Origin: Chrysochromulina parva
Taxonomy: Eukaryota; Haptophyta; Prymnesiales; Chrysochromulinaceae
Reading direction: 5' to 3'
Assembly: GCA_002887195.1 (NCBI GenBank)
Contig: PJAB01000669.1
Coordinates: 1-22,310 of the forward strand
DNA: 22,310 nucleotides
Below are positions 9,601 through 17,280 of this stretch, piece by piece. Each line of letters opens with the position of its first letter. Within the stretch, counting starts at the first letter, position 1. The notes under the pieces were generated by a model, which had not been told where the DNA came from, searched no databases, and saw nothing but the letters and a program-made list of their open reading frames with translations. The position numbers and the translations under genes are program-made.

Positions 9601-12600
9601 TTGCCCCCCGCGCCGCTCACCACAAGTTTGGGTCGAGCGGCCGGGACGCTGACGGTCGGGCAAGGGTCGACGTCCTCGCTCTCGTAGCCATGTCGTCCCC
9701 ATGGACCGAGGGGCACTTCGACGCTCTCGCCTTGATGGCTATAGCACCAAGCATCCAAATCTCCCCGAGGCGAGAGCTTCCAATAGCCGTTATAGTAGAG
9801 GGTCGACCTGCCGCCCTCGTGTCGGTACAACGGCCGCCCCTCGTGCTCGCGCGCGAACGTGTACGTACCGTTGCATGCGGCTCCTTTCCCGCCCGCGCCG
9901 CTCACCACGATCTGCGGGCGCGCGCTCGCCTCCACCACCGTGGCTTGCGCCACGGCGGCGGCGACACGCTTGGCCGCGGCGGTGGCGGCCGCCTGCGCCG
10001 CGGCCGAGACGGGCGGGTTGAGCAACTCGAGCACGTTGGCGGCGAGCACGCCCAGATCGTAGCGCACCGGCTCCACCGGCGGCATCGCGAGGCACGCGAG
10101 GCACACGTCCCAGTCGCAGCCGCGTGCGCACCGGTACGCGATGCCCGGGCGCGGCCGCTCTCCCGCGCACGGGCACGTCGGTGCACAGCGCGCGTCGCAC
10201 GAGTTGCGCTCCTTTTTGGTGGCCTGATGAGGGAGGCAATCAGAGAGGTCATCCGAGACTATCAAGGGCAAAGCAGAGAGGTCATCCGAGACTATCAACG
10301 GCAATCAGAGGGCAATCTGGGTTGTACCTCCGCCTCGACGAGATCGTGGGGATGCAGCCAGCGCGCCCGTAAGTGCCCGGGCGCGGGCAGTCCTGCCGCC
10401 GCTGCCGCTGCCGTCGCCGAGCCGCCGCCGGCCGCTGCCTCGGCCGCCGCCCTGGTCGCGCCCGCGACAGCGCCCTTCTCGACGCCCCCAAACTCTTCGG
10501 CGTCGAGCGCCATCGTGAGCGCATCGAAGGGCACGAGGCGAGATAGCAGCTCCTCGATGCCGTGGCGGCGGGCGGCGCTCGCAAAAGCGTCGCTCGCACG
10601 CAGGCCGCGCAGCAGCATGCGCACGCCGGCGAGAGCATCGCACAGCTGCGGCGACGAGAGGGTGGAATGAATGGTCGAGAGGAGCCACTCACGCTCGCGG
10701 ATAGGCAGGCAGTCGAGCTGCACGGTGCTCGCTTTCTGCAGGACGAACGAAAGGACGAGCAAGGCACGGTGGCGCGCGCCAAACGGCGTCGCCGCGTCAT
10801 CGATGACCGCCAGCAGCGCCGGAACCACCAGGCTGAACGCGGCCGCTCCGCCATCAGTGGGCTCGATGATCGTGCACATCGCTCCGCCTTTGGCACCCGC
10901 CGCTTCGGCGCCGTGCTGGGCACCCACCACAGCGCCCTCGAACGCGTCGTTGGCCCCGCCGCCGTCCCCGGCACCCGACGCTGCGGCATTGGCGCGGGTG
11001 CCGCCTCTGCCTCCGCCAGCGCCCACCACAGCTCCCAATTGAGGCGGTGGCATCGGTTGGCCGCCGAGAAGTGCGAAGTGTGAAGTGTGAAGTGCAGCTA
11101 GGGCGGGCGGTGGGTCGATCCCCAGCCAAGTGCGAGCCCGAGCTAACAGCCTAGCTCCACCGTCGCCATCGCCATCGCCGTCGCCATCGCCGTCGCCGTC
11201 GTCGTCGCCGTTGCCGTCGCCGTCGTCATCGCCGTTGCCGTCGTCGCCGTTGACGTCGTCCTCGCCGCCTCCACCTCCGCCCCCTCCGCCCCATCCATCT
11301 CGAAAGGCACGGCCCATGGCGCTGTGGTGGGCGCCCATCGCCATACTGACGACGCCCATCAGCCCCCTCGCCCCCAGGGGCGTTCCCGCCGGCGCGAGCA
11401 TCGCAATCCACGGGTTGTCGTCCAACACGTACTCAGCCCCAGGCACTTCCCTCTGGACGAGCGCCGTCAGCTGCTCGATCACGCCCTCGTCCTCGATTGC
11501 ATGCCAGCCACCGTCCTGGTCGCCTCGCACCTCGAAGCTGCCCGCGCCACTCTGCCGCACCTCACGTTCTTCGCCAGTGACGAGATTAATCTGGCGAATG
11601 CTCATCCCGTCGCCGAGGGAGCCTCCCGCGTCGTCCTGGGCGTCGGCCGGCGCCGCCGCCTCTTGCGACTCCTGTTCCTCCTCTGTCTCCCCCCCCTCGC
11701 CTGCGGCCGCGGCCGCGGCCGCCACCTCCGCGGCCACCTCCGCGGCCGCCTCCGCGGCCGCCTCCGCCGCCTCCGCCGCCTCCGCCGCCTTCGCCTCTGC
11801 CGCCTCTGCCGCCTCTGCCGCCGCCCCCGCCGCCGCGAGGACGTCCTCCATCGCGGCCGCGTCGTCCTCGCCAACGGCCGCTCCATGCCCCGCACCATGC
11901 TCCGCACCATTCTCCGCGCCTGCACCCGCTACGGGTGCGACGCCCGAGACGGCGCCACCCGGGCTGGGCCCGCCCACGCCCGGGACGGCGCCACCCAGGC
12001 TGGGCCCGCTCACGAGGGCGATCACGTCACCGACCTCCGCCCAGGTAGCTCTCCCTTCGTAATGGAGCCGAAGTCGCTGCCCGAGACGGCGCGCGACCTT
12101 GGCCGGTATGAGCCGCCCACGATGGCGGAAGGTAATGATGGAACCTTCTACGATGGCATCGGACGCCGGGGGGGCGTCACCGGCGCTCCCGCCACCTACT
12201 GCAGGGGCCGCGGCCCCAACGGCGCCAGACGCGCTGTCGACGATCGCGCTGTCGCGGGCACGATCGCCCTCCAGCACGCGAACGCCACCATCGCCGCCAT
12301 CGCCGCCACCATCGCCGCCCGCGCCGCCCGCAGCAGCTGAGGCCGGGGAGGCCGCCGCCGCGATGGCCTTGGCAGCCACGCGATCCGCCGCGGAGCGTTG
12401 CGCGCGTTCGAGGGTGGCCAGGGCCGCCGCCGTCGGGGGAGCAGGCCCCACGTGCATCGCCGCATCGAGCTCCGCGCGCAGCATTGCCGCGGCCGTGCTC
12501 GCGTAGTGATCGACCGCGGGAGTGGCGCCGCTGCTGCTGCTGCCGCCTTGAGCGGAGCCGCCGCCGCTGGTTGCCATATTGGGTGTGCTCACGAGCCAGA

Positions 12601-13871
12601 GCGCGGCACCAAGCAGCCTCTCGGCCTCCGCGACCGCCTCACGTGCACCCAATCCGCCCTCGACCTCCATGGCGCCGCCCTCGGCAACGCCGGCCACCTC
12701 CATGTCCATACCGTTCACACCGTCTCCCATGGCGGGGCTGATGGCGGTTCCGACGCGGGGCGCTGTCGTGGGCGCGCCGTCGTGGGCGGTTCCGCCGTGG
12801 GGCGCCGAGTCGGGCGCCGCGCCGGCACCACCCGCCTTGCTCCGGCGGCCAAGCGCCACCGCCCGCACTGCCGCCGCGAACGGCGGGCGGGCGAGCAGCG
12901 CTGCATCGTCAAATCCGCGCTCGGGCTCAACGGTAGGGTCGGGTGGGGGATCGGGTAGGCTGCCGAGCAGCCTCTCGGCGCTCTTGACACCGAGACGCCA
13001 GCCCACGACAGGGGGCAGCCGCGCCGACGAAGCCACCTGCAGCACAAGGCGCCGCGCGAGGTGTGCGTGTCAGACAAGGACAGCGAGAAGGTGCACGCAG
13101 GGAGCTTGGCGGGCGCGCGCGTGTCAGCCAACGGGTGAGCTCTTGTGGGAAACAGCCAAAGGGTGAGCTCTTGTGGGAAACAGCCAAAGGGTGGTTACAC
13201 AGCCAGGGTGGGCTCTTGTGGGAAACAGAGTGCAGGAAACTCGGCGGAAAGCGACGGCTTGCAGTTTGCGCGGGGCGCGGCGGGGGCGGCGCCAGGCGGG
13301 CGGTGGGGCTGGCGGGGATGCTGCAAGCTAGCGGCGCAGACGTGCGCATGAGAGCACTCACCTCGAACCAACTTGAACGGTGGTCGTACCGCGTCGAGAT
13401 GAACCACGTGCCATTGTGACGGTGGAGCGTCTCACTCGAGTTGACTCGCCGGTAGCACGCCACGCCGTCCGTTTCGCCCTTTTCGACATCGATGACGTAC
13501 AGCCCGTCCACGCTCGCGCCGGGCACACGCGCCTGCTTAACGCGCAGCGCGAGCGGCTGCACAGACAGGAGCCCGGCACACCCCGCGAACTGGATGGTCG
13601 GAGGTGGCGCCTTGCCCTGGTTGGCTCGCGTCCAGCCACTCGCTGGCGGCACGTCGCTATCGGTCGTGTTCTTATACCACGCGCCGCGGTGGTCCTTGCA
13701 CATGAACCAAGCATGGTCGGTCCGGTTGTAGTTCATCGTGCAGCTCGAGCCGACCTTGCGGTAGCACGCGGCCGTGTCGTTCCGGTCTCGCTTTCCGCCG
13801 ATGCGCGTGGTATCTACCTCGTAGAAGCCGTCGAACTCGGCGTCGCCCGCGCCCATGACGAGGTACGGCAT
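2954..13871 (-). CDS. Giant TRIP12/UFD4/UPL3-type HECT E3 ubiquitin ligase (10 exons)
   Basis: Exons (minus): 13871-13362, 13036-10328, 10223-7305, 7100-5478, 5342-5208, 5117-4975, 4732-4297, 4159-3843, 3710-3590, 3400-2954; 3,119 residues. The role is ubiquitin transfer from E2 through a catalytic cysteine. N to C: two copies of a W-F/W-Y repeat (about 14-187), Tudor-like segment (465-513), helical ARM-like region (910-1045), ZZ-like zinc finger (1080-1115), two copies of a GAGGKGA-CNGTY-EHEGRPLY repeat (1173-1375), second Tudor-like segment (about 1918-1971), UIM EEAEMRRAIELSLRDA (2232-2248), the TRIP12-type pre-HECT region (KLTLQLHHSLWVVSGALPKW) and the HECT domain from 2633. HECT landmarks are FEGESGFGSG, FRFLGRLMAAACRDGF, PFTLPELQTMLCG, YTRESPT and HTC with Cys3082 (codon 3070-3068). 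About 100 extra residues precede the cysteine, and the usual aromatic tail is absent. ATG 13856 is an alternative start. The HECT call is firm; the TRIP12-type subfamily is likely. Confidence 0.9.
3401..3589 (-). other. HECT gene intron 9 (phase 0) with duplicated donor
   Basis: The donor is TCG|GTGATTGC and the acceptor TTCATCAG|GTGCAC. Five 10-bp units with core GCAATCAA (plus-strand 3541-3590) follow the donor. A second copy of the exon 9 end with its own donor (GTGAAACATG, first base 3492) lies inside the intron. The first donor is preferred because reading through reaches a stop within eight codons. Confidence 0.75.
3489..3631 (-). repeat. 97-bp-period duplication of an exon 3' end and donor
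   Basis: Plus-strand 3489-3534 and 3586-3631 match at 45 of 46 bases. The sequence is the last 42 bases of HECT exon 9 plus GTGA. The intronic copy is a decoy exon end followed by a valid-looking GT donor. Confidence 0.9.
3711..3842 (-). other. HECT gene intron 8 (phase 2), mostly a 10-bp tandem array
   Basis: The donor is CCCAC|GTGCGCGC and the acceptor CGCATCAG|GTACGCG. The join gives YTRESPT-YALLVSEL, which aligns with the YTAKSP-x-LLEIM region of TRIP12/UPL3-type HECT domains. Nine 10-bp units fill plus-strand 3741-3830. Confidence 0.85.
3741..3830. repeat. 10-bp intronic array, core GGCCATCAGG
   Basis: Nine units in exact 10-bp register with drift only in the last few bases of each (CATCGGC, CATCAGC, CATCTGT, CATCAGG). 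On the transcript strand the core reads CTGATGGCC, the same word found next to the acceptors of other introns here. Confidence 0.95.
4160..4296 (-). other. HECT gene intron 7 (phase 0) bracketed by a direct repeat
   Basis: The donor is ACGCAG|GTGCGT and the acceptor ACGCAG|ACGCCC. The 11-mer CTGCGTGAGCG occurs at 4297-4307 (exon end) and again at 4160-4170 (intron end), exactly one intron length apart. Inside are two copies of a GACGAGTCTCGTCAA unit. The join PLTQ-TPLSY is consistent with the HECT N-lobe. Confidence 0.85.
4503..4528. repeat. C7/G7 hairpin in HECT exon 7
   Basis: GCCCCCCC at 4503-4510 pairs perfectly with GGGGGGGC at 4521-4528 across a 10-nt loop. It encodes the PPPTETGG stretch of the HECT N-lobe, an insertion-prone surface loop by context. 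Confidence 0.8.
4733..4974 (-). other. HECT gene intron 6 (phase 2) with triplicated donor
   Basis: The donor is ACGA|GTGCGTGC and the acceptor CTCATCAG|GTACGTAC. The join gives GTDDE-YVRHSGALFPLPLP, as expected for a HECT N-lobe. The intron contains 46-bp units that repeat the exon end and donor, a GA dinucleotide run at about 4789-4804 and the shared terminal motif. Confidence 0.85.
4871..4991 (-). repeat. 46-bp tandem units spanning an exon-intron junction
   Basis: Full units are 4871-4916 and 4917-4962, with a partial unit at 4963-4991. Each full unit contains an acceptor-like TTCATCAG, the 13-nt exon-end word GCACTGATGACGA and a donor GTGCGT, so each is a miniature intron plus micro-exon. 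The partial unit carries the real end of exon 6. Confidence 0.95.
5118..5207 (-). other. HECT gene intron 5 (phase 0)
   Basis: The donor is TCGAG|GTTCGTC and the acceptor GATTACAG|GTGCAA. It consists largely of two 11-bp arrays on the plus strand, CAGAGCGTCAT (about 5124-5158) and AGGCACTCAAG (about 5160-5194). The following exon opens with the HECT N-terminal motif VQFEGESG. Confidence 0.85.
5343..5477 (-). other. HECT gene intron 4 (phase 0)
   Basis: The donor is GTACAG|GTTCGTG and the acceptor TTTGGCAG|GAAGAG. A phase-0 alternative donor GAT|GTACAG would drop two residues. It carries three 12-bp units GGGAGGCAATCC (about 5426-5458). The acceptor lacks the shared CATCAG terminus. Confidence 0.8.
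6498..6545 (-). other. Ubiquitin-interacting motif (UIM) coding segment
   Basis: It encodes EEAEMRRAIELSLRDA, which has the UIM pattern of an acidic lead, A-x-x-x-S and a hydrophobic core. It directly follows the Asp/Glu tract. UIMs bind ubiquitin; plant UPL1/UPL2 and HUWE1-class HECT ligases also carry ubiquitin-binding motifs. Confidence 0.75.
6538..6633. repeat. GTCCTC hexanucleotide microsatellite in coding sequence
   Basis: Nearly pure TCGTCC/TCGTCCTC repeats encode alternating Asp and Glu on the minus strand. The number of units is likely to vary between strains and would change the acidic spacer length in front of the UIM. Confidence 0.9.
7101..7304 (-). other. HECT gene intron 3 (phase 0)
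   Basis: The donor is TCGATG|GTAATGAAC and the acceptor CTCATCAG|GTCATCAAC. A second TCGATGGT lies 71 bases inside the intron. It contains four 10-bp units (GGGGTCATCA, 7261-7300) and a 33-bp tandem pair (GATGAGCCTTAAT-AAGGGCATGCCGGCG, about 7162-7229). The end CTGATGACCTCCCTCATCAG has 7-bp complementary arms. Confidence 0.85.
9069..9113. repeat. 12-bp coding repeat (Gly-Thr-Ala-Leu)
   Basis: Tandem copies of GAGCGCCGTACC on the plus strand encode repeated G-T-A-L in the linker after the GGKGA domains of the HECT protein. Confidence 0.85.
10224..10327 (-). other. HECT gene intron 2 (phase 0)
   Basis: The donor is GTGGAG|GTACAACC and the acceptor CTCATCAG|GCCACC. Its body is two 33-34 bp units containing GAGGTCATCCGAGACTATCA. 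The join places DLVEAE directly before the zinc-finger exon (ATKKERNSCDARC). Confidence 0.9.
11155..11303. repeat. GCCGTC/GCCATC short tandem repeats in HECT exon 2
   Basis: Hexanucleotide-rich sequence encodes an Asp/Gly/Asn tract on the minus strand (DGDGNGDD type) followed by a Gly run. It is in frame throughout and probably disordered. Confidence 0.75.
13037..13361 (-). other. HECT gene intron 1 (phase 0)
   Basis: The donor is TTCGAG|GTGAGTGC (strong consensus) and the acceptor GTGCTGCAG|GTGGCT. The join is supported internally: WFE-VASSARLPPVVGW completes a repeat that matches WYKNTTDSDVPPASGW in the first copy. It carries 28-bp units and lacks the CATCAG terminus. Confidence 0.9.
13133..13230. 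repeat. 28-bp tandem repeat in HECT intron 1
   Basis: Two identical units lie at 13133-13160 and 13161-13188 (GTGAGCTCTTGTGGGAAACA core). A diverged third copy lies at about 13208-13230. Confidence 0.95.
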
Positions 13872-14099
13872 TCGGCCCACACTGTCCGGTCTCGACTCCT
13901 CACCGAGCGCGTGTTCTTCGTGGGCGCAGGCGGAAGGCAAGTGTGAACCCCGTCTCGTACATGTATTGTGAAGAGGCCCAAGAGTCAAGCTTTTGACTTT
14001 TTCGGAGCGCGGTCCTTTGAAATCGTCCCACGTATCCCGGTGTGAGTTCGTGACTTTGTCGAAGCGACGTCAAGTCGGACGCGGGGCCTCGAGCCGCGC
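13872..14099. promoter_or_regulatory. Divergent promoter region, HECT ligase / METTL3
   Basis: The 228 bp separate two ATGs on opposite strands, so both 5' UTRs and core promoters must fit here. Visible elements are the dyad AGTCAA-GCTT-TTGACT at about 13991-14006, a GACGTCA CRE-like word at 14066-14072, and TGACTTT repeated at about 14003 and 14051. No TATA box is obvious. Coregulation of the two genes is inference. Confidence 0.5.
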
Positions 14100-15923
14100 A
14101 TGGAAGCCCTGTTAGAAGCCCTCAAAGCTGAGCAGGCGCTGCTGCGAAATCGAGTGCGCCACAAGCTAGCCAGGGCGGCAGGCGAATCTTTTGTGCTTGC
14201 TCATTCCACGTCAGCGAGTCATGTGCAGCGACCAACGCGGCCTGCGGGAGGTCCAAGCGCGTCCTCGGCAGCGCACGCTTTGGGGCCAGAATCGGCGCTG
14301 GTGCATACGGAGTTGCAGAAAGCTCTACTCGATATGCTCGTTGAGGAGCAAAGCATTATGTTGCCAGCACGCTCAGACTACCTACTGAGGCTTGCCATCG
14401 AGCGCAGTCCAGGCGTCCACTCCTTAATTTGCAAGGCCAGTCCGAGGAATGTGGAGCTCGCACTGACTGAGCTTTCAGGAATCGCCCCGCACGCCGTGCG
14501 CGTGGAGCACAGGGAGCTTATGTGGCTCGACCAGCCCGCACTGAGCGACTTCCGCATGCGGCTAGTGGGCAACTCGAGAGCTGGGCAAGCCGCCCGGCCG
14601 CCGCCTCCCTTCGACAACGGCAGCGCTCCTGCTCACGGCAGCGCTCCGGCTCACGGCAGCGCTCCGGCTCACGGCAGCGCTCCGGCTCCGGGAGCATCCG
14701 CTGGCAAGGGCACTGGCAAGAAGCGCTCGGCGACGACGGTTCAGGACGACGAGCTCGCAGAGGTCTTCGACCTCGTCGACAAAAAGACGACGAAGCAGCA
14801 GGCCCTTCAAGAAGAGCAAGATCAGCTTCTCGAGCTGCTCGCAAAGCCTTCAGCCAAAGTCCAACACCAGACGGATCGCTTCCGAACCTCGGGGGGGTCG
14901 AAGCTGAAGCAGTTTTGCCGCAGCGGCACCAAGGAGGACTGTGCGCGCCTCAATGGCACCGGCTATGCGTGCGACAGCATCCACTTTCGGCGCATCATCC
15001 GGCCGCACACAGACCCGTCGTTAGGCGACTGCTCGTACTTGGACACGTGCCGCCACATGGAGAAGTGCAAGTTCATCCACTATGAGGTGGACGCAGGCGA
15101 TGCGGAGCGCATGCGCGACGGTGCGGTGCAGCTGGATCCGCACGCGCGCACGGCGATCAACCGCAAGACGGGCGGCGAGGACCCCTTTGCGATGCACTTC
15201 GAGTCACAATTCGTCAATTGTGATATCCGGACGTTCCCGATGGCGAGCCTGGGCAAGTTTGCCGTCATCATGGCGGACCCTCCGTGGGATATCCACATGG
15301 AGCTGCCGTACGGCACGATGAGCGATGACGAGATGCGCCGGATGGATGTGCAAGTTCTGCAGGACGATGGCGTCATCTTCCTGTGGGTGACAGGCCGAGC
15401 CATGGAGCTCGGCCGAGAGTGCCTCAGCATTTGGGGGTATCGCTTCGTGCAGGAGCTGCTCTGGGTGAAGACGAACCAATTGCAACGCATCATACGGACG
15501 GGGCGCACCGGCCATTGGATCAACCACTCGAAGGAGCACTGCCTGGTAGGCATCAAAGGTCAGCCCGACATCAATTGGAATCTCGACTGCGACGTCGTGT
15601 GCGCGGAGGTGCGCGAGACCAGCCGGAAGCCGGATGAGATGTACGACCTCCTTGAGAGATTGGCACCGGGCACGCGGAAGCTCGAGCTCTTCGGCCGTCC
15701 TCATAACGTACACAAGGGATGGACCACCCTCGGCAACCAGCTCGGCAAGACGCGCATCACAGAGCCGTGGCTGCGAGAGCACTTGCTTCGCGAGGGGGTC
15801 TTTGCGGAAGAGGACCTCGCGCCTCTCCCCGAGCCTCCCAAACATCCAGTGGTGCAGCCGTGGGGCGGGCACCCTCCACCAGCGCCGTTGCCCGCGTTGA
15901 ACACGGCGCCCAGCCAGGCTTGA
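14100..15923 (+). CDS. METTL3: METTL3/MT-A70 N6-adenosine RNA methyltransferase
   Basis: Catalytic subunit of the mRNA m6A writer, which transfers methyl from S-adenosylmethionine to N6 of adenosine in the nucleus, normally with METTL14. The 607-residue intronless frame has a helical N-terminus, four GSAPAH-type repeats (about 178-200), a basic patch KGTGKKR and a coiled segment. Two CCCH zinc fingers follow (FCRSGTKEDC...CDSIHF and CSYLDTCRHMEKCKFIHY). The methyltransferase domain has DPPW at residues 393-396, then ELPYGTMSDDEM, FLWVTGRAMELGREC, WVKTNQLQRIIRTGRTGHW, KEHCLVG, ELFGRPHN and GNQL. All expected cofactor and gate-loop residues are present and spacing matches animal METTL3, so it should be active. 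No METTL14 partner lies in the window. ATG 14100 is the first in frame and is followed immediately by conserved-looking sequence. Confidence 0.97.
   Translation: MEALLEALKAEQALLRNRVRHKLARAAGESFVLAHSTSASHVQRPTRPAGGPSASSAAHALGPESALVHTELQKALLDMLVEEQSIMLPARSDYLLRLAIERSPGVHSLICKASPRNVELALTELSGIAPHAVRVEHRELMWLDQPALSDFRMRLVGNSRAGQAARPPPPFDNGSAPAHGSAPAHGSAPAHGSAPAPGASAGKGTGKKRSATTVQDDELAEVFDLVDKKTTKQQALQEEQDQLLELLAKPSAKVQHQTDRFRTSGGSKLKQFCRSGTKEDCARLNGTGYACDSIHFRRIIRPHTDPSLGDCSYLDTCRHMEKCKFIHYEVDAGDAERMRDGAVQLDPHARTAINRKTGGEDPFAMHFESQFVNCDIRTFPMASLGKFAVIMADPPWDIHMELPYGTMSDDEMRRMDVQVLQDDGVIFLWVTGRAMELGRECLSIWGYRFVQELLWVKTNQLQRIIRTGRTGHWINHSKEHCLVGIKGQPDINWNLDCDVVCAEVRETSRKPDEMYDLLERLAPGTRKLELFGRPHNVHKGWTTLGNQLGKTRITEPWLREHLLREGVFAEEDLAPLPEPPKHPVVQPWGGHPPPAPLPALNTAPSQA
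14619..14690 (+). repeat. 18-bp coding tandem repeat in METTL3
   Basis: Four units of GGCAGCGCTCCGGCTCAC encode repeated GSAPAH in the linker between the N-terminal helices and the zinc fingers. Near-identity at synonymous sites indicates recent expansion. Confidence 0.95.
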
Positions 15924-16039
15924 TATGGTTGTCTGGGCACGGTGAAGGCGAAGAGAGCCCCGGACGGCTCCGCGACGAGCGACGTCTTCAGGAGTCAGGG
16001 GAGTGTGAATGTCGAGAACTCGAAGGTACAAGGTTGCGC

Positions 16040-17280
16040 ATGTCCATGACCATGTGGAGCCTGGAGCGCGCGAGAGGGCTATACGTGAGGCTATACGGGG
16101 GCGGGCACGCGGCGAAAGAAACGGCATTTGGGCGGGCGGCGCTGCGAGTGCCAGCGTTATTCCAGCGTTGGCGACTCTCTCGGGCACATAAATTGGAAAT
16201 TCCGCACCCGAGTTTCAAGTTTGGATTTGATGAGGACGCGCGTGAAAAGGCCCGCCTGCAGACTCTTGTGGCCGGCGCGGTCAGGCGCCCGGGCTACGGC
16301 GGCGAAGGAGCCGACATGCCACGGGACCTCGGTGCGCTTACGCCGGCATCGTTCAGAGACTATGTGCGCTTCAATTCCATTGAGACTGTGCTGATGCACT
16401 TTCGAAAGCTCGACGCAGATGGGTCTGGCGAAATGACAGTCAAAGAGTTTCGGGAGGGCGTAACAAAGCTGGGCTTCACTGCGACAAAGCAGGACGCCGC
16501 CTTGGTATTCAAGTGGCTCGATCATGATGGATCTGGTGTCGTTCCATTCATTGAGTTAGACAAGAAGCTGCGTGAACATCCGGTCGAGATGCAGGATTTG
16601 CTGCCGCCACCGCCGCCGCCGCCGCCGCCGCCAGCCGTGGTTGCAGATTCTGAGCCGGAAGCAGCGCCAGCGCTCGCGACGCGCCACGCAGCTCCGAAGC
16701 GTTGCACGTGCGAGCCGCTGGCCGGCCGGGTCTGCATCGTGCTGCCGGCGCCACTCTGGTTGCGCGCGAGCTCCTCGTTTGACTCTGTCAGAGTAGGCTG
16801 ATTGCCTCGAATGCGTCGAAGTGCCTCTGATGGCCTCCGATGACATCTGATAGCCTCCCTCATCAGGTGGGCTGCCTCCCGAGCGGCACCAAGGTCGTCG
16901 TCCTAGAGGAAGTCGCGACGCCGGAGCGGGTTCGAGCTCTCGTCGCTCTCGAGACCAACGTGGGTGCTCCTCTGGGGTGGGTCACGACGTGCAGAGAGGG
17001 CTCCAGATTCGTCAAACTCCTCAGCGCATCCAAGGCATGCAAAGGCTTCTTCACGAGCGGGCACGTTGGTGGCGACGGCTTTGCGGTTACGTACTCCACG
17101 ATCGATCTACAGGAACGCTACAACAGCGTGGCAGCGACGATCACGATGCTGCAGCAGGGAGCAGATGAGCTGCGACAGCGGGAAGAGGTGCTACGCCTGA
17201 CCGGCAAGACCATGCCACTCTATATGGACCGGATGGCCACGTGGAGCTTCCAATCGGGAAGCTCTTGTGGGCATGGATAG
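16040..17280 (+). CDS. EF-hand protein with C-terminal SH3-like segment (2 exons)
   Basis: Exons 16040-16792 and 16867-17280 join in phase 0 to give 388 residues. The N-terminus is basic and Arg-rich. Two adjacent canonical EF-hands follow: loops DADGSGEMTVKE (125-136) and DHDGSGVVPFIE (161-172), with acidic residues at positions 1, 3 and 12, so calcium binding is expected. A run of ten or more prolines comes next (about 188-200). Exon 2 opens with VGCLPSGTKVVVLEE and continues to GAPLGWVTT, the pattern of a small SH3-like barrel seen in many protist proteins, followed by a helical tail. I do not recognise a named family; a calcium-responsive adaptor is inference. ATGs at 16046 and 16052 are alternative starts. 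It lies 116 bp after METTL3 on the same strand. Confidence 0.8.
16793..16866 (+). other. Intron of the EF-hand gene (phase 0)
   Basis: The donor is TCAGA|GTAGGCTG and the acceptor CTCATCAG|GTGGGCTG. The eight bases after the donor and the eight after the acceptor match at 7 of 8. The 74-bp body is a degenerate series of GATNGCCTC units ending CTGATAGCCTCCCTCATCAG. Confidence 0.9.

Noticed and set aside
9147..10670. 507-codon plus-strand open frame
   Set aside because: It is antisense to HECT exons 2 and 3, whose minus frame has recognisable domains. Its composition is Arg/Ala-rich, as expected for a GC-rich shadow frame, and it runs through intron 2.
13872..13988. Upstream extension of the HECT frame from TTG
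   Set aside because: No ATG occurs before 13871 in that frame and the peptide has no similarity to the repeat domains that follow.
15204..16187. 327-codon minus-strand open frame
   Set aside because: Mirror of METTL3 coding sequence; the plus strand is unambiguous.
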